Under the pieces are notes generated by a model. The model saw only the letters and a program-made list of their open reading frames with translations. It did not search any database and was not told the origin of the DNA. DNA of 39,435 bases from Candidatus Zhuqueibacterota bacterium (GTDB lineage Bacteria; Zhuqueibacterota; QNDG01; JABMRT01), in NCBI GenBank assembly GCA_013202295.1, contig JABMRT010000098.1:1-39435 (forward strand). Reading direction: 5' to 3'. Made by a program: the position numbers and the translations under genes. Below, piece after piece: positions 18,282 through 27,053 of the stretch (its first letter is position 1; each line of letters starts with the position of its first letter).

Positions 18282-19438
18282 GTGTAACCTTTGAATTCGC
18301 CACGGCCAACCGGATTGTGTTCGGAGATGGATCGCTTCAGAAAATGATCCCAGAAATCGCGGCGATGGGAAAACGGGCATTCATCCTGACCGGGCGGGAT
18401 CAAAAGCGGGCAGAGCCGCTTGTCCTTTCTCTCCATAAGCATAATGTCCAGACAGAGATTTTCTTCATCTCAGGAGAACCGACTACCGATCTTGTGATGG
18501 AAGGTGCTGAAGCCGCGAGAAAATCTAATGTGGACCTGGTGATTAGTATGGGTGGGGGGAGTGTAATAGATGCGGGAAAAGCGATCGCGGCTCTTGTGAC
18601 AAATCCTGGGCATGTGATGGATTATCTTGAGGTGATTGGAAATGGGAAACAACTCACAATCCATCCGGTGCTTTATATCGCGATTCCCACAACGGCGGGC
18701 ACGGGTTCCGAGGTGACGCGGAACGCGGTTGTGAAATCCATTGAACATGATGTCAAGGTCAGCATGCGCAGCGCCCGAATGATCCCAGATATCGCGATTG
18801 TGGATCCCATGCTGACTCATTCGATGTCACCCGAAGTGACTGCCTCCACAGGCATGGATGCATTGACACAGCTCATCGAGCCGTTTGTATCCAACAAGGC
18901 CAATCCCATGACAGACAGTTTGTGCAGGGAAGGCATACAACGTGTCGCTCGATCATTGAAAGTATCCTTTACAGATGGCGAAGATTCTGAAGCACGTGCC
19001 GACATGGCTCTGGTCAGTTTGTTTGGTGGATTGGCCCTGGCCAATGCCAAGCTGGGTGCGGTGCATGGTATTGCCGGCCCTATGGGCGGGATGTTTCCCG
19101 TACCACATGGTGTGGCGTGTGCGCGTCTTCTGCCGCCGGTCATGGAGGCAAATGTTCATGCGATTGAGAAACGCGGTTTGGGATGTCCGTACCTTGAGCG
19201 GTTCAGGGAAGTGGGCCGGTTACTGACTGGAAATCCCAATGCAAATGCCTCTGACGGTGTGCAATGGATTCATGATCTTGCCGAGTTTCTGCATTTGCCC
19301 CATCTATCCGATTTCGGACTTCGGCAGGATGCATTCCGCGATTTAATCCAAAAATCACAGCAGGCCAGCAGCATGAAGGGCAATCCGATTTCTCTGACGG
19401 ATGAGGAACTGGAAAAGATATTAATGGATGTTCTGTAA
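18278..19438 (+). CDS. iron-containing alcohol dehydrogenase, Gln-ligand subtype
   Basis: The ATG at 18278 gives 386 residues and overlaps the previous stop as ATGA. The nucleotide motif [13 protein letters not shown] and the specificity motif [14 protein letters not shown] mark a group III alcohol dehydrogenase. The metal ligands by family position are Asp194, residue 198, His263 and His277. Position 198 is Gln ([10 protein letters not shown]) where FucO has His. The surrounding sequence suggests a subfamily in which Gln is normal, so activity may remain, perhaps with other metal preference. It would interconvert an aldehyde or ketone and an alcohol. It is distant from the YqhD-type enzyme at 2326. 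Confidence 0.88.
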   Translation: MSVTFEFATANRIVFGDGSLQKMIPEIAAMGKRAFILTGRDQKRAEPLVLSLHKHNVQTEIFFISGEPTTDLVMEGAEAARKSNVDLVISMGGGSVIDAGKAIAALVTNPGHVMDYLEVIGNGKQLTIHPVLYIAIPTTAGTGSEVTRNAVVKSIEHDVKVSMRSARMIPDIAIVDPMLTHSMSPEVTASTGMDALTQLIEPFVSNKANPMTDSLCREGIQRVARSLKVSFTDGEDSEARADMALVSLFGGLALANAKLGAVHGIAGPMGGMFPVPHGVACARLLPPVMEANVHAIEKRGLGCPYLERFREVGRLLTGNPNANASDGVQWIHDLAEFLHLPHLSDFGLRQDAFRDLIQKSQQASSMKGNPISLTDEELEKILMDVL

Positions 19439-19471
19439 ATCCGACATTTAAAATAAAGGAGCATGTGACGG

Positions 19472-19906
19472 ATGCAACTTCCAAACTCCAAATCATGTTT
19501 TGTGTGCGGAACACATAATCCGAATGGATTGCAGTTAACGTTTCATGCGGAAGAAGATCGTGTCTGGGCCGAGTTTGAACCGAAAAGCTGGATGGTCGGA
19601 TATGAGAATGTGATTCATGGAGGATTGATATCCACTGTGCTTGATGAGATTGTGATTTGGACTGCGTACCATGCTATGGGAAGATTCGCAGTCACAGCAG
19701 AGCTGAATGTCCGGTTCCGGCAACCCTTGCGTTTGGGAGATCGTGTAACGGTTGAGGGTCACTTCCAAGAAGATCGAGGCCGGATGTGGATGGTGTCGGC
19801 TGAAATGATCCGGTCGGACGGACGAAAATTGGCTGAAGGCACGGCCAAACTGATACCAATGACTTTGGAGGCATCCTCTCAATTTGAAGCGGCATTGAAA
19901 AGATAA
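19472..19906 (+). CDS. PaaI-type hotdog-fold thioesterase
   Basis: This 144-residue protein opens with a CFVCGTHNPNGLQL motif common in a subgroup of PaaI-like thioesterases. The hotdog helix carries VIHGGLISTVLDEI, with His and Asp/Glu at catalytic positions. Later strands fit the fold (AELNVRFRQPLRLGDRVTVEG). Such enzymes hydrolyse acyl-CoA or aryl-CoA thioesters. It follows the iron alcohol dehydrogenase by 33 bases with AAGGAG upstream, so it is probably the last gene of that small unit. The sequence does not show the acyl group used. Confidence 0.87.
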   Translation: MQLPNSKSCFVCGTHNPNGLQLTFHAEEDRVWAEFEPKSWMVGYENVIHGGLISTVLDEIVIWTAYHAMGRFAVTAELNVRFRQPLRLGDRVTVEGHFQEDRGRMWMVSAEMIRSDGRKLAEGTAKLIPMTLEASSQFEAALKR

Positions 19907-19926
19907 TCCCATTTAGAATTAACTAC

Positions 19927-19956
19927 TTGACAGAGTGATATAAAATTTGTTATAAT
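19927..19956 (+). promoter_or_regulatory. consensus sigma70 promoter
   Basis: TTGACA (19927-19932) and TATAAT (19951-19956) both match the consensus exactly, with an 18-base spacer. The start of transcription would be near 19963, about 36 bases before the ATG at 19999. No other promoter in the window is as close to consensus. Confidence 0.75.
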
Positions 19957-19998
19957 AAGTATTCAAACTATAATCCAAATTAATAATCAGGTGATAGA

Positions 19999-20217
19999 AT
20001 GGCTGATTGTGAATGCTTGCCCCAATGTCCATTTTTTAATAATAAAATGGAAGGCAAAACCATCACAGTCGAGTTGATGAAAAGCCAATACTGCCGTGAT
20101 GATTTTGAAAGTTGTGCCCGACACATGATATATGTTAAACTGGACAGCGAGAAAGTCCCCGCAGAATTATTTCCGAATCAGGTTGATCGTGCGAAAAATA
20201 TTCTTGGTGCTGGATAA
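19999..20217 (+). CDS. small Cys-rich conserved protein
   Basis: The product has 72 residues and five Cys (4, 6, 10, 32 and 39), arranged CECLPQC and YCRDDFESCARH. I recognise the pattern from uncharacterised proteins in other bacteria with the same ends (MADCECLPxC and VPAxLFPNQ). Metal or iron-sulfur binding is possible from the Cys spacing but unproven. No signal peptide is present. AGGTGA stands four bases before the ATG, and a consensus promoter lies directly upstream, so it may be strongly expressed. A second small gene follows 45 bases later. Confidence 0.75.
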   Translation: MADCECLPQCPFFNNKMEGKTITVELMKSQYCRDDFESCARHMIYVKLDSEKVPAELFPNQVDRAKNILGAG

Positions 20218-20262
20218 TTCATTTTATCTGTAAATCTTTTACATTGATAGAAGGGAAAAACC

Positions 20263-20586
20263 ATGACCCATACTTATCATGAATTGAAGCATATGAAAGT
20301 TACCGAACTGCGAGAGATCGCAGCTGGCATGGAGGATGATGCCGTTCAGGGGCATACACAGATGCATAAGGACCATCTGCTTGAAGCCATCTGCAACGTT
20401 CTGCATATTGATATGCATGAGCATCATGAAGTGGTCGGAGTGGATAAGGCTACGATCAAAAGTCAAATAAAAGCGGCAAAGCAGAAGCGGGATGAAGCCC
20501 TTCAAAAGAAAGATAAAGAATCATTAATTTCTTCACGGGTCGAGATTAAGAAATTAAAACACACTTTAAGGAGGGCCACTGTTTAA
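20263..20586 (+). CDS. small protein with Rho N-terminal-like domain
   Basis: This 107-residue protein has the motif LKHMKVTELREIAAG, followed by a stretch ending MHKDHLLEAIC (residues about 6 to 45), like the SAP-type fold in the N-terminal domain of Rho. His residues cluster at 50 to 58 (HIDMHEHHE). The rest is a charged helix with many Lys and Glu. Nucleic-acid binding is inferred from the fold, not shown. It is probably cotranscribed with the Cys-rich protein before it. A terminator closes the unit at 20623-20656. Confidence 0.75.
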   Translation: MTHTYHELKHMKVTELREIAAGMEDDAVQGHTQMHKDHLLEAICNVLHIDMHEHHEVVGVDKATIKSQIKAAKQKRDEALQKKDKESLISSRVEIKKLKHTLRRATV

Positions 20587-20622
20587 TCGCAGTTTCCATC
20601 CGGATTGACCCAATTGAAAACT

Positions 20623-20656
20623 ATGCATGGTGAACTCTGATTCATCATGCATTTTT
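20623..20656 (+). terminator. rho-independent terminator after the small-protein pair
   Basis: ATGCATGGTGA pairs with TCATCATGCAT over an eight-base loop, with one G-T wobble, and five T residues end the structure. It separates this unit from the transglutaminase gene. Confidence 0.75.
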
Positions 20657-20680
20657 ATTTTGCACTAACCAATTTTTCAG

Positions 20681-20709
20681 TTGAATTGCTTGACATCCCT
20701 TTTTATATT
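20681..20709 (+). promoter_or_regulatory. possible promoter of the transglutaminase gene
   Basis: TTGAAT (20681-20686), 17 bases, TATATT (20704-20709). It lies after the terminator at 20623-20656 and about 120 bases before the ATG at 20831. A TTGACA at 20690 has no matching -10 at the usual distance. Confidence 0.35.
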
Positions 20710-20830
20710 CGAACACACAGCTTTTTTGGATTAGAAGAATTCCAACAATTTTTTATCCGGCATAAGTAACATCATGCAGGTGTCGCTGGATTTGACTATT
20801 TATTTCAGGGCAGGTTTCTTTGGAGGGCGT

Positions 20831-22525
20831 ATGAAAACATGTCTCATTGGTTTATGCATCCTGTGCGTCGGAAGTGTCATGGCAGAAAATTATCTGTTGA
20901 ATGGCGGGCAGCTATCTGATATTCAATACACCATGGAACAAGAATTTGTGCCGGTTCCGGGTATACAGAGTCTGAGCATCGGGTATGTGATTCCGGAAGA
21001 TTTCAGTTCTCCGAGTTATAATCAGGATATTCAAAAATTTGATGTGTGGTATTCTGTCAAGCCATCCTCGAGTAAGGAGCGGATTGACGCGAGGGGCAAT
21101 AAGGTAGTTAAGGTTAGCTGGAAAAATCCTCAAAAACCAATAAAACTCAGAACTACAATCCTTACTCAGAATCGGACTGAGCTGAAAACTATTGAGACCG
21201 ACGCGGAGTTTCCACCTGTGAATCTCCCGCGGGATGTACGGGTTTATCTTCGACCGACGCGTCAGGTGCCGTCCGATCATCCTGAGATTAAAAGAAAAGC
21301 GGCTGAGATTACATCGTCCTGTGACACACAATTTGACGCGGTGCAGCAAATCCTGTCCTGGATCGTGGATCGTGTGAATTACGTGCTCCTGCCAGAGGAT
21401 TACGGCGCGATTCATTCCATTCGTACAGGCAGGGGCAATTGTCAGAATTACAGTCATCTCGCGGCCACGTTTATGCGGGCGGTGGGCATTCCCGTCCGGA
21501 TTGTCAATGGCCTGACTTTACAGCAGCCTTACAATATTCAACTTTCCGGCGGGTATATGACCATGCGCATGGCGCAGGGACGGCATTCTTGGATTGAAGT
21601 GTATTTTCCGGATTTGGGCTGGGTGCCGTTTGATCCGCAAAACATGCAGCTCTTTGTCAGCAACCGGTTCATTCGTATTGAAGCAGGACTGGACAATAAT
21701 GAAACGATTAACGATGGAAGTATCCGTTATCGGAGGAGTACCCGGTCTGGAAAGAAACCGCGGTTTGAAGAGGTGATTAACGCAGAGTTTACCCACGATC
21801 AAGTACAATTGCATGCGGAAAAGCAGGGATATGGCCCGATGAAAATGCTCTTCTCACCGCCGGTTGAAGCGGCGTTTACGCAGGTTGTCTATGAAGCGTC
21901 CGTTGCGCTGCCTCATATTATACCGCCCATGGAAATGGCGACCAAGAAATTCTCAATACCTGATACAATGGGCAATCTCGACTATCCCGAATCTGTGGAT
22001 TTCCTGAGTGCGCGTACCCTCACCGAAGATGCTAACACGGATGAGATGGTGCTCCAGAAAAATTTCCTCGTTGAAACCGCCGAGTATGTCACCACTGAAG
22101 GAAAACGGTATGCTCAGACATTTATCCTGAAAGAGCCCATGGAGTTGTCCCAAATTGGTTTGGCGCTGCATGCGTTTGGCGGGAGCGGCAGTCTGTGGCT
22201 CGAACTGCATCAAGATGATGGCCACGGGAAACCGGGTAAACTGATTTCCACAAGTGAGATGAGAGCGATTGATACACTACCGCGTGGTTCCGGATATAAA
22301 TGGATTGATTTTCAATATCCCGACAAGGAGATCAAGCTGAATGCCGGCCGGTACTGGATCGCTCTGGCTTACACTGGCAGCCCCATCCTGAACTGGTTTT
22401 TCACATACGGCAAGCCTGTAGGCCCGTCAGATGGTACACGGTATAACACGCTTTTTGACGCCACGTGGAGTCACAGCCTTTCCTATGAATTTAATTACCG
22501 TGTCATCGGGATGCGATCCAGATAG
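20831..22525 (+). CDS. exported transglutaminase-like protein
   Basis: The ATG at 20831 (GGAGG upstream) gives 564 residues with a Sec signal cut after about VMA (residue 18); an ATG at 20774 would hide it. The transglutaminase/protease core shows the triad Cys204 (GRGNCQNYS), His252 (GRHSWIEV) and Asp268 (VPFDPQNMQ). Residues 20 to 190 form a beta-rich region before the core. The end from about 420 onward looks like a jelly-roll anchor-type domain (LSQIGLALHAFGGSGSLWLEL). Such exported enzymes are usually periplasmic proteases or cross-linking enzymes. The target is not known. Confidence 0.87.
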   Translation: MKTCLIGLCILCVGSVMAENYLLNGGQLSDIQYTMEQEFVPVPGIQSLSIGYVIPEDFSSPSYNQDIQKFDVWYSVKPSSSKERIDARGNKVVKVSWKNPQKPIKLRTTILTQNRTELKTIETDAEFPPVNLPRDVRVYLRPTRQVPSDHPEIKRKAAEITSSCDTQFDAVQQILSWIVDRVNYVLLPEDYGAIHSIRTGRGNCQNYSHLAATFMRAVGIPVRIVNGLTLQQPYNIQLSGGYMTMRMAQGRHSWIEVYFPDLGWVPFDPQNMQLFVSNRFIRIEAGLDNNETINDGSIRYRRSTRSGKKPRFEEVINAEFTHDQVQLHAEKQGYGPMKMLFSPPVEAAFTQVVYEASVALPHIIPPMEMATKKFSIPDTMGNLDYPESVDFLSARTLTEDANTDEMVLQKNFLVETAEYVTTEGKRYAQTFILKEPMELSQIGLALHAFGGSGSLWLELHQDDGHGKPGKLISTSEMRAIDTLPRGSGYKWIDFQYPDKEIKLNAGRYWIALAYTGSPILNWFFTYGKPVGPSDGTRYNTLFDATWSHSLSYEFNYRVIGMRSR

Positions 22526-22556
22526 TAATCTAATAAACATCTCGTGGAGGATGAAT

Positions 22557-23042
22557 ATGAAATTCAATCCATGCCATTCGAAGTTGGTTTGCGTTTTCAT
22601 CCTAATGTTGTTTTTCATGCACTGCCGCGGCTTGCTGACCCACCAAGATGAAGTAGACAAGGCGCAGATAAAAAAGCTGCATTCTACAGAGCGAGACGCG
22701 ATCAAAGATCAGGATTATGAAACCCTTCAATCTTTATGGATGGAGGACGGTGTGATGCTTCCTCCAGATAACTCACCCATCCGGGGGATCAAGGCTATTA
22801 CCGAGTGGAATCATGCGCACAAACCAGAACCCTCCATGGTTGAGTTGATTCAGCTTGATCAGGATATTCAGGAATCTCAGCGATTTGGGACATGGGCGTT
22901 CGAGTGGGGAATCTACGAAAGTACTGTCCAAATGATCGAAACCGGCGATACGCTTCGATCCAGTGGAAAGATGATGCGTATCCTACAAAAAGATACTGAT
23001 GGGACCTGGAAAATTGCCCGTTCGATGTGGAATGAGAATTAA
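22557..23042 (+). CDS. exported SnoaL/DUF4440-like (NTF2-fold) protein
   Basis: The ATG at 22557 has GGAGG six bases upstream and gives 161 residues; the ATG at 22551 directly abuts that site. A hydrophobic N-terminus ends FMHC (Cys23), possibly a non-canonical lipobox. The rest has the NTF2-like pattern of DUF4440: a helix ERDAIKDQDYETLQSLWMEDG, then MLPPDNSPIRGIKAI, and an end DGTWKIARSMWNEN. Such proteins are small binding or isomerase-type folds of uncertain role. It follows the transglutaminase gene by 31 bases and is probably cotranscribed with it. Confidence 0.78.
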   Translation: MKFNPCHSKLVCVFILMLFFMHCRGLLTHQDEVDKAQIKKLHSTERDAIKDQDYETLQSLWMEDGVMLPPDNSPIRGIKAITEWNHAHKPEPSMVELIQLDQDIQESQRFGTWAFEWGIYESTVQMIETGDTLRSSGKMMRILQKDTDGTWKIARSMWNEN

Positions 23043-23139
23043 ATGCAGGGATTCATTATTACTGCGATGTGTGATTTATTCTTGTTTTAAACAAACAGGT
23101 CATATATCCTCAATCTATCACCCAAATTATAGAGATTGA

Positions 23140-24003
23140 ATGAAAAATTCTCCTCCATCGGTTCTTATTGTTGGCTCAGCCACTATTGATACCATAGTAC
23201 AGGAAAATCAAAAAACACGAAAAATTGGTGGTGCAGTAACTTACGCCGGCCTGACTTTCAAGAAACTTGGGCTGGATGTTACCGTACTTTCCAATATTGG
23301 TCTTAGAGATAGATCTATTATTGATCTTTATAGAAGGTCAGGAATTCGGTTGATACGCGGGAAGACGATTTCAACAACCAGATTCGTGAACCATCTTAAA
23401 GATGGAAATAGAACACAGGAGATGCCAAGAAAGGCGCGACGAATTGATCCGAGCAAGTATTATCCTGTAATTAAAACCTTTGATCATATTCTTCTGGGGC
23501 CACTGCATCCGGAAGATTTTCATCCAGATTTCCTGTCCTATTTATCCTTTTCCAACAAGCTAGTTACGTTGGACCTTCAAGGGTATATTCGGAGAATTCA
23601 GCATGGCCGTGTTACAACCGGTGTATCCAAACATCTTCACTCTGCACTGTATGCGGCGGATGTGGTTAAATCTAGCATTCGCGAACTGGAGACTGTGCTG
23701 GCTAAATACAAGATGGAAGCTGAGGACCTTGTCCAGGAATTCAAACTGAGTGAACTGATTGTGACATCGGGTCAGAATGGTGGATTTTTACTGGCTTCCA
23801 CAGGTGATAAAATTGAGTTTACAGCAAAGAAGATAGAAGCAGAACGTGATCCCACCGGCGCAGGAGACGTGTTCTTCTCGGCGTATCTGTTCCATCGCTT
23901 CCATCAAGAACAATCCATTGCCGCATCGCTGGAGCAGGCAAGCATTATCGCGGCTGATCAAGTGCTGGGGAAGTCTATCCCGTTCGATTCACTCACCATC
24001 TAA
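23140..24003 (+). CDS. PfkB-family carbohydrate kinase
   Basis: This 287-residue protein opens VLIVGSATIDTI, with a GGAVTYAG motif near residue 31. The ATP and catalytic motif DPTGAGDVFFSAYLF near residue 237 carries the catalytic base Asp243. This fits ribokinase-type kinases that phosphorylate sugars or nucleosides, but the family is broad and the substrate is open. The protein is slightly short and lacks the lid features of ribokinase itself. It starts a new unit after a 97-base gap. A methyltransferase gene follows after about 25 bases. Confidence 0.85.
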   Translation: MKNSPPSVLIVGSATIDTIVQENQKTRKIGGAVTYAGLTFKKLGLDVTVLSNIGLRDRSIIDLYRRSGIRLIRGKTISTTRFVNHLKDGNRTQEMPRKARRIDPSKYYPVIKTFDHILLGPLHPEDFHPDFLSYLSFSNKLVTLDLQGYIRRIQHGRVTTGVSKHLHSALYAADVVKSSIRELETVLAKYKMEAEDLVQEFKLSELIVTSGQNGGFLLASTGDKIEFTAKKIEAERDPTGAGDVFFSAYLFHRFHQEQSIAASLEQASIIAADQVLGKSIPFDSLTI

Positions 24004-24028
24004 TAAAAACATGAAAGAGCATCCAAAA

Positions 24029-24787
24029 ATGAGACAATGGTACGAAACCTTATTCGAGAATTATGCAAAAACCTATGATCAGGAGTCTTTTACAAAAGGG
24101 ACGCTCGGGGAGGTGGATTTTATCGAGAAGGAGCTTGATGCTGACAAGACCCTCCGGATACTCGATGTGGGTTGCGGAACGGGCCGTCACGCGATTGAAT
24201 TGGCCAAGCGTGGGTATTCGGTCACAGGCGTGGATCTGTCCGAGTCCCAATTGAACAGAGCAAAAGAGAAAGCTGCGGCTGCAAATGTCCAGATCGATTT
24301 TCAGAAGGCCGATGCCCGTGAGCTGACGTTTCAAACTGAATTTGACGCTGTCCTCATCATTTGCGAGGGGGCTTTCTCTCTCATGGAAACGGATGCCATG
24401 AATTTTAAAATCCTTGAAAATGTGACACGGGCATTGAAGCCGGGTGGTAAGTTTATCTTGACTACGTTGAGCGCACTTTATCCGCTTTATCATTCGGTTA
24501 AGGACATGATCAATGCTGAAGACAATAATATGAAATATGAAAAATATTCGTTTGATCTGATGACGTTTCGTGAGCGTACCACCATGACCATCACAGATGA
24601 TTCGGGCACCCAAAAAACTTTTGAGACAAATGAACGTTTTTATACACCTTCAGAAATTCGATGGATGCTGGAACAATTGAAATTCCAAAACATCGCAATT
24701 CACGGATGCAAAATCGGAGCATTCAGCCGCGAAGACACCTTGACAACCGAAGATTTTGAAATGCTGGTGATCGCAGAAAAACAATAA
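24029..24787 (+). CDS. class I SAM-dependent methyltransferase
   Basis: Start choice: MRQWYETLFENYA at 24029 matches the family N-terminus as I recall it and gives 252 residues; an ATG at 24011 adds six residues. Motif I is ILDVGCGTGRHAIELA, motif II is VTGVDLS, and the later FYTPSEIRWMLEQL helix is typical of ubiquinone/menaquinone-like small methyltransferases. The substrate is unknown. It follows the PfkB gene by a short gap and precedes the C1B peptidase by 10 bases, so it may share their transcript. Confidence 0.87.
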   Translation: MRQWYETLFENYAKTYDQESFTKGTLGEVDFIEKELDADKTLRILDVGCGTGRHAIELAKRGYSVTGVDLSESQLNRAKEKAAAANVQIDFQKADARELTFQTEFDAVLIICEGAFSLMETDAMNFKILENVTRALKPGGKFILTTLSALYPLYHSVKDMINAEDNNMKYEKYSFDLMTFRERTTMTITDDSGTQKTFETNERFYTPSEIRWMLEQLKFQNIAIHGCKIGAFSREDTLTTEDFEMLVIAEKQ

Positions 24788-24797
24788 GGATAAAACC

Positions 24798-25952
24798 ATG
24801 GGCTTCCTCAAAAGAATCTGGATTGGTTTATTCGTGGTTGCATTACTCCACGCACAAACTGAGTCAGATTCCACACAAGCCGGATTTGAATTCACGGATC
24901 AGATTAGACTCCCAACGACCTCGGTCAAGCATCAGGGACGGACTGGTACTTGCTGGATTTTCAGCACGATTTCCTTCTTTGAATCCGAGGTACTTCGCGC
25001 AGGCGGCGATAGTCTGGATCTGTCTGAGATGTATATTGCACGTCGGACTTATCCGCTCAAAGCGGAAAGTTATGTACGGTTGCATGGCAAGGCCAATTTC
25101 GAGGAGGGCGGGCTGGCACATGACGTGATCCGTGTTATGCAAAAGGAGGGTCTGGTCCCGGAGTCTGCATATCCCGGTAAATACGTCGAAGATGAAAAGC
25201 ACAATCATCGTGAGATGATTGAGGTGCTTCAGGGTTCGCTGGACGCGATTGTTCGGAACAGAGCGAAAACACTCAGTCCGGTCTGGCCGCAGGTCATCGA
25301 AGGAATACTCAATGTATATTTCGGTGAATTGCCAGAAACGTTTCTCCAAAATAATGAGTCATTTTCTCCAAAATCATTCGCACACTCCCTAAATTTAAAT
25401 CCCGATGATTATCTGGAATTTACATCATATACGCATCATCCTTTTTATGAATCATTCGTGCTGGAAGTGCCAGACAACTGGTCGCGGGGAGCTTTCATCA
25501 ATATCCCTTTGGTTGAATTTATGCAGGTCATCCAACATGCATTGAATAAGGGCTATACCCTGGTCTGGGACGGGGATGTGAGCGAGAAGGAGTATTTTTG
25601 GAAAAAAGGAGTGGCGCTGCTTCCTGAAAAGTTGTGGGATGACAAGACTGAGGATAAACAGGACAGCACAGGCCTTGCTCCTGAATCAGAAATTATTGTC
25701 ACCCCAGAGATCCGTCAGACCTATTTTAATAATTACAGTTCCACGGATGATCATCTCATGCATTTGATCGGGCTTGCGAATGATCAGGATGGAACCCGGT
25801 ATTATATTTTGAAGGATTCGGCGTCCGAAAAAGAAAATCCGTTTGATGGGTATGTGTATATCTCTGAGTCCTACATGCGCGCCAAGACGGTTTCAATTAT
25901 GGTGCATCACAATGGTGTGCCGAAAAAAGTGAAGAAAGAAATCGGATTATAA
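24798..25952 (+). CDS. exported C1B (bleomycin hydrolase-like) cysteine peptidase with altered site
   Basis: This 384-residue protein starts with a hydrophobic signal-like segment (FLKRIWIGLFVVALLHAQ). The papain-type oxyanion Gln46 and catalytic Cys52 lie in KHQGRTGTCWIFS, and His322 lies in DDHLMHLIGLAND, as in PepC and bleomycin hydrolases. The third residue is unusual: the family NSWG is DSAS here (LKDSASEKEN), so Asn is Asp340 and the next Trp is lost. PepC enzymes are normally cytosolic aminopeptidases; an exported form with a changed Asn is not typical. The role may be peptide trimming or binding. The next gene begins seven bases after the stop. Confidence 0.82.
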   Translation: MGFLKRIWIGLFVVALLHAQTESDSTQAGFEFTDQIRLPTTSVKHQGRTGTCWIFSTISFFESEVLRAGGDSLDLSEMYIARRTYPLKAESYVRLHGKANFEEGGLAHDVIRVMQKEGLVPESAYPGKYVEDEKHNHREMIEVLQGSLDAIVRNRAKTLSPVWPQVIEGILNVYFGELPETFLQNNESFSPKSFAHSLNLNPDDYLEFTSYTHHPFYESFVLEVPDNWSRGAFINIPLVEFMQVIQHALNKGYTLVWDGDVSEKEYFWKKGVALLPEKLWDDKTEDKQDSTGLAPESEIIVTPEIRQTYFNNYSSTDDHLMHLIGLANDQDGTRYYILKDSASEKENPFDGYVYISESYMRAKTVSIMVHHNGVPKKVKKEIGL

Positions 25953-25959
25953 AAATTCT

Positions 25960-26577
25960 ATGAAAAAATTTCAAAGGCAGTTGCAGCATCCTTCCGGATT
26001 CTTCGGACGAACGTTATTGCCCCGATTGTGGAACCGATGGAATCAAGAGCTCCATAAAGTGGCATTCCAGGCACTTGATGTTCAGCCTTCGGATCGGGTC
26101 CTGGAAATTGGTTTTGGCGGTGGATCGCTTTTGAAACGGGTGTATCCCATAATCCACACAGGAATCATGGTGGGTGTGGATCATTCTTTGGCGGTGTGTC
26201 AACATTGCAGCAAACAGTTTAAGAATCCACTCCAATCAGGACAAATGGGATTGGGACAGAGTCGTGCTGAAACTTTACCATTTGTCCGTGAATCTTTTGA
26301 CACGGTTTACTCCGTGAATTCTGTTTTCTTTTGGAGCGACATCCCTGTGGCCTTTCAAGAGATTGCGCGTGTTTTGAAACAGAGTGGTAAACATGTTGTG
26401 GTTTTTACTGATTCAAAATCTTTGAAAGAGCACTCGGCCTTGCGGGATGCATTTAATCCTGTGATGCCTTCCGAAATCAGTGAGATGTTGTCCAATTCAG
26501 GATTTGTGGTGACTCAGGTCACAGAACATGGAGATCGGTATCGCCAGTTTCATTGTGTCATCTCCCAAAAACGTTAA
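25960..26577 (+). CDS. class I SAM-dependent methyltransferase
   Basis: This 205-residue protein has motif I VLEIGFGGGSLLKR, with Gly-Gly-Gly in the binding loop, then VGVDHS and a VYSVNSVFFWSD segment, followed by ARVLKQSGK. This is the UbiE/Methyltransf_11 pattern for small molecules. The substrate is unknown. The ATG lies seven bases after the peptidase stop without a clear ribosome binding site, so translation is probably coupled. It is the third methyltransferase in the window, and the three are not close copies. Confidence 0.87.
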   Translation: MKKFQRQLQHPSGFFGRTLLPRLWNRWNQELHKVAFQALDVQPSDRVLEIGFGGGSLLKRVYPIIHTGIMVGVDHSLAVCQHCSKQFKNPLQSGQMGLGQSRAETLPFVRESFDTVYSVNSVFFWSDIPVAFQEIARVLKQSGKHVVVFTDSKSLKEHSALRDAFNPVMPSEISEMLSNSGFVVTQVTEHGDRYRQFHCVISQKR

Positions 26578-26612
26578 TCATTCATTTTGTGCGAAGATAG
26601 GAAAGAAAAATT

Positions 26613-27053
26613 ATGCAGAAGTTGGAAAAACGTCCATCATTCGAAGAAATTTACATGACCTTTGCCGAACAGATCGCGCGGCGATCCACGTGCAAGCGGC
26701 TTCAGGTTGGTACGGTTATCACATCCACGGATTATCGAAAAGTTCTGTCCATCGGATATAATGGCAATGCCACCGGGCTGCCCAACTCATGTGATCGAGA
26801 AGAACCTGGCAATTGCGGCTGTCTGCATTCTGAGGAAAACGCGGTGATCAATTGCGATGCGCCTCGTTACGTTGAAAAATATGTATTCGTCACGCATCTG
26901 CCATGCGTCCAATGTGCGAAACGATTGATCAATCTAGGTAATGTCCGTCGGGTAGTTTATAAAGAAGATTATCGCATTCGAGATTCCGTCCAGGTTTTCA
27001 ACCAGGCAGGGATTGAAATCAGGCAGTTTATTTCCACTGAGGAACAGACATGA
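26613..27053 (+). CDS. deoxycytidylate (dCMP) deaminase
   Basis: This 146-residue protein shows the zinc site HSEENAV (His and catalytic Glu) and PCVQC (two Cys ligands), plus the ComEB-like region SCDREEPGNCGCLH. dCMP deaminase turns dCMP into dUMP for thymidylate synthesis. AGGAAAG stands upstream of the ATG. The stop overlaps the start of the next gene as ATGA, so they are translated together. It is the size of ComEB-type enzymes, though no competence genes are near. Confidence 0.92.
   Translation: MQKLEKRPSFEEIYMTFAEQIARRSTCKRLQVGTVITSTDYRKVLSIGYNGNATGLPNSCDREEPGNCGCLHSEENAVINCDAPRYVEKYVFVTHLPCVQCAKRLINLGNVRRVVYKEDYRIRDSVQVFNQAGIEIRQFISTEEQT

Noticed and set aside
18857-18871. Loss of the His ligand as a sign of an inactive alcohol dehydrogenase
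   Set aside because: The rest of the motif is intact and I recall related proteins with Gln at the same place, so decay is not supported.
20690-20695. TTGACA as a -35 element before the transglutaminase gene
   Set aside because: No reasonable -10 lies at 16 to 18 bases; the TTGAAT nine bases upstream pairs better with TATATT.
24798-25952. C1B peptidase as a pseudogene
   Set aside because: The frame is full length, with Cys and His present, and only the Asn position is changed.
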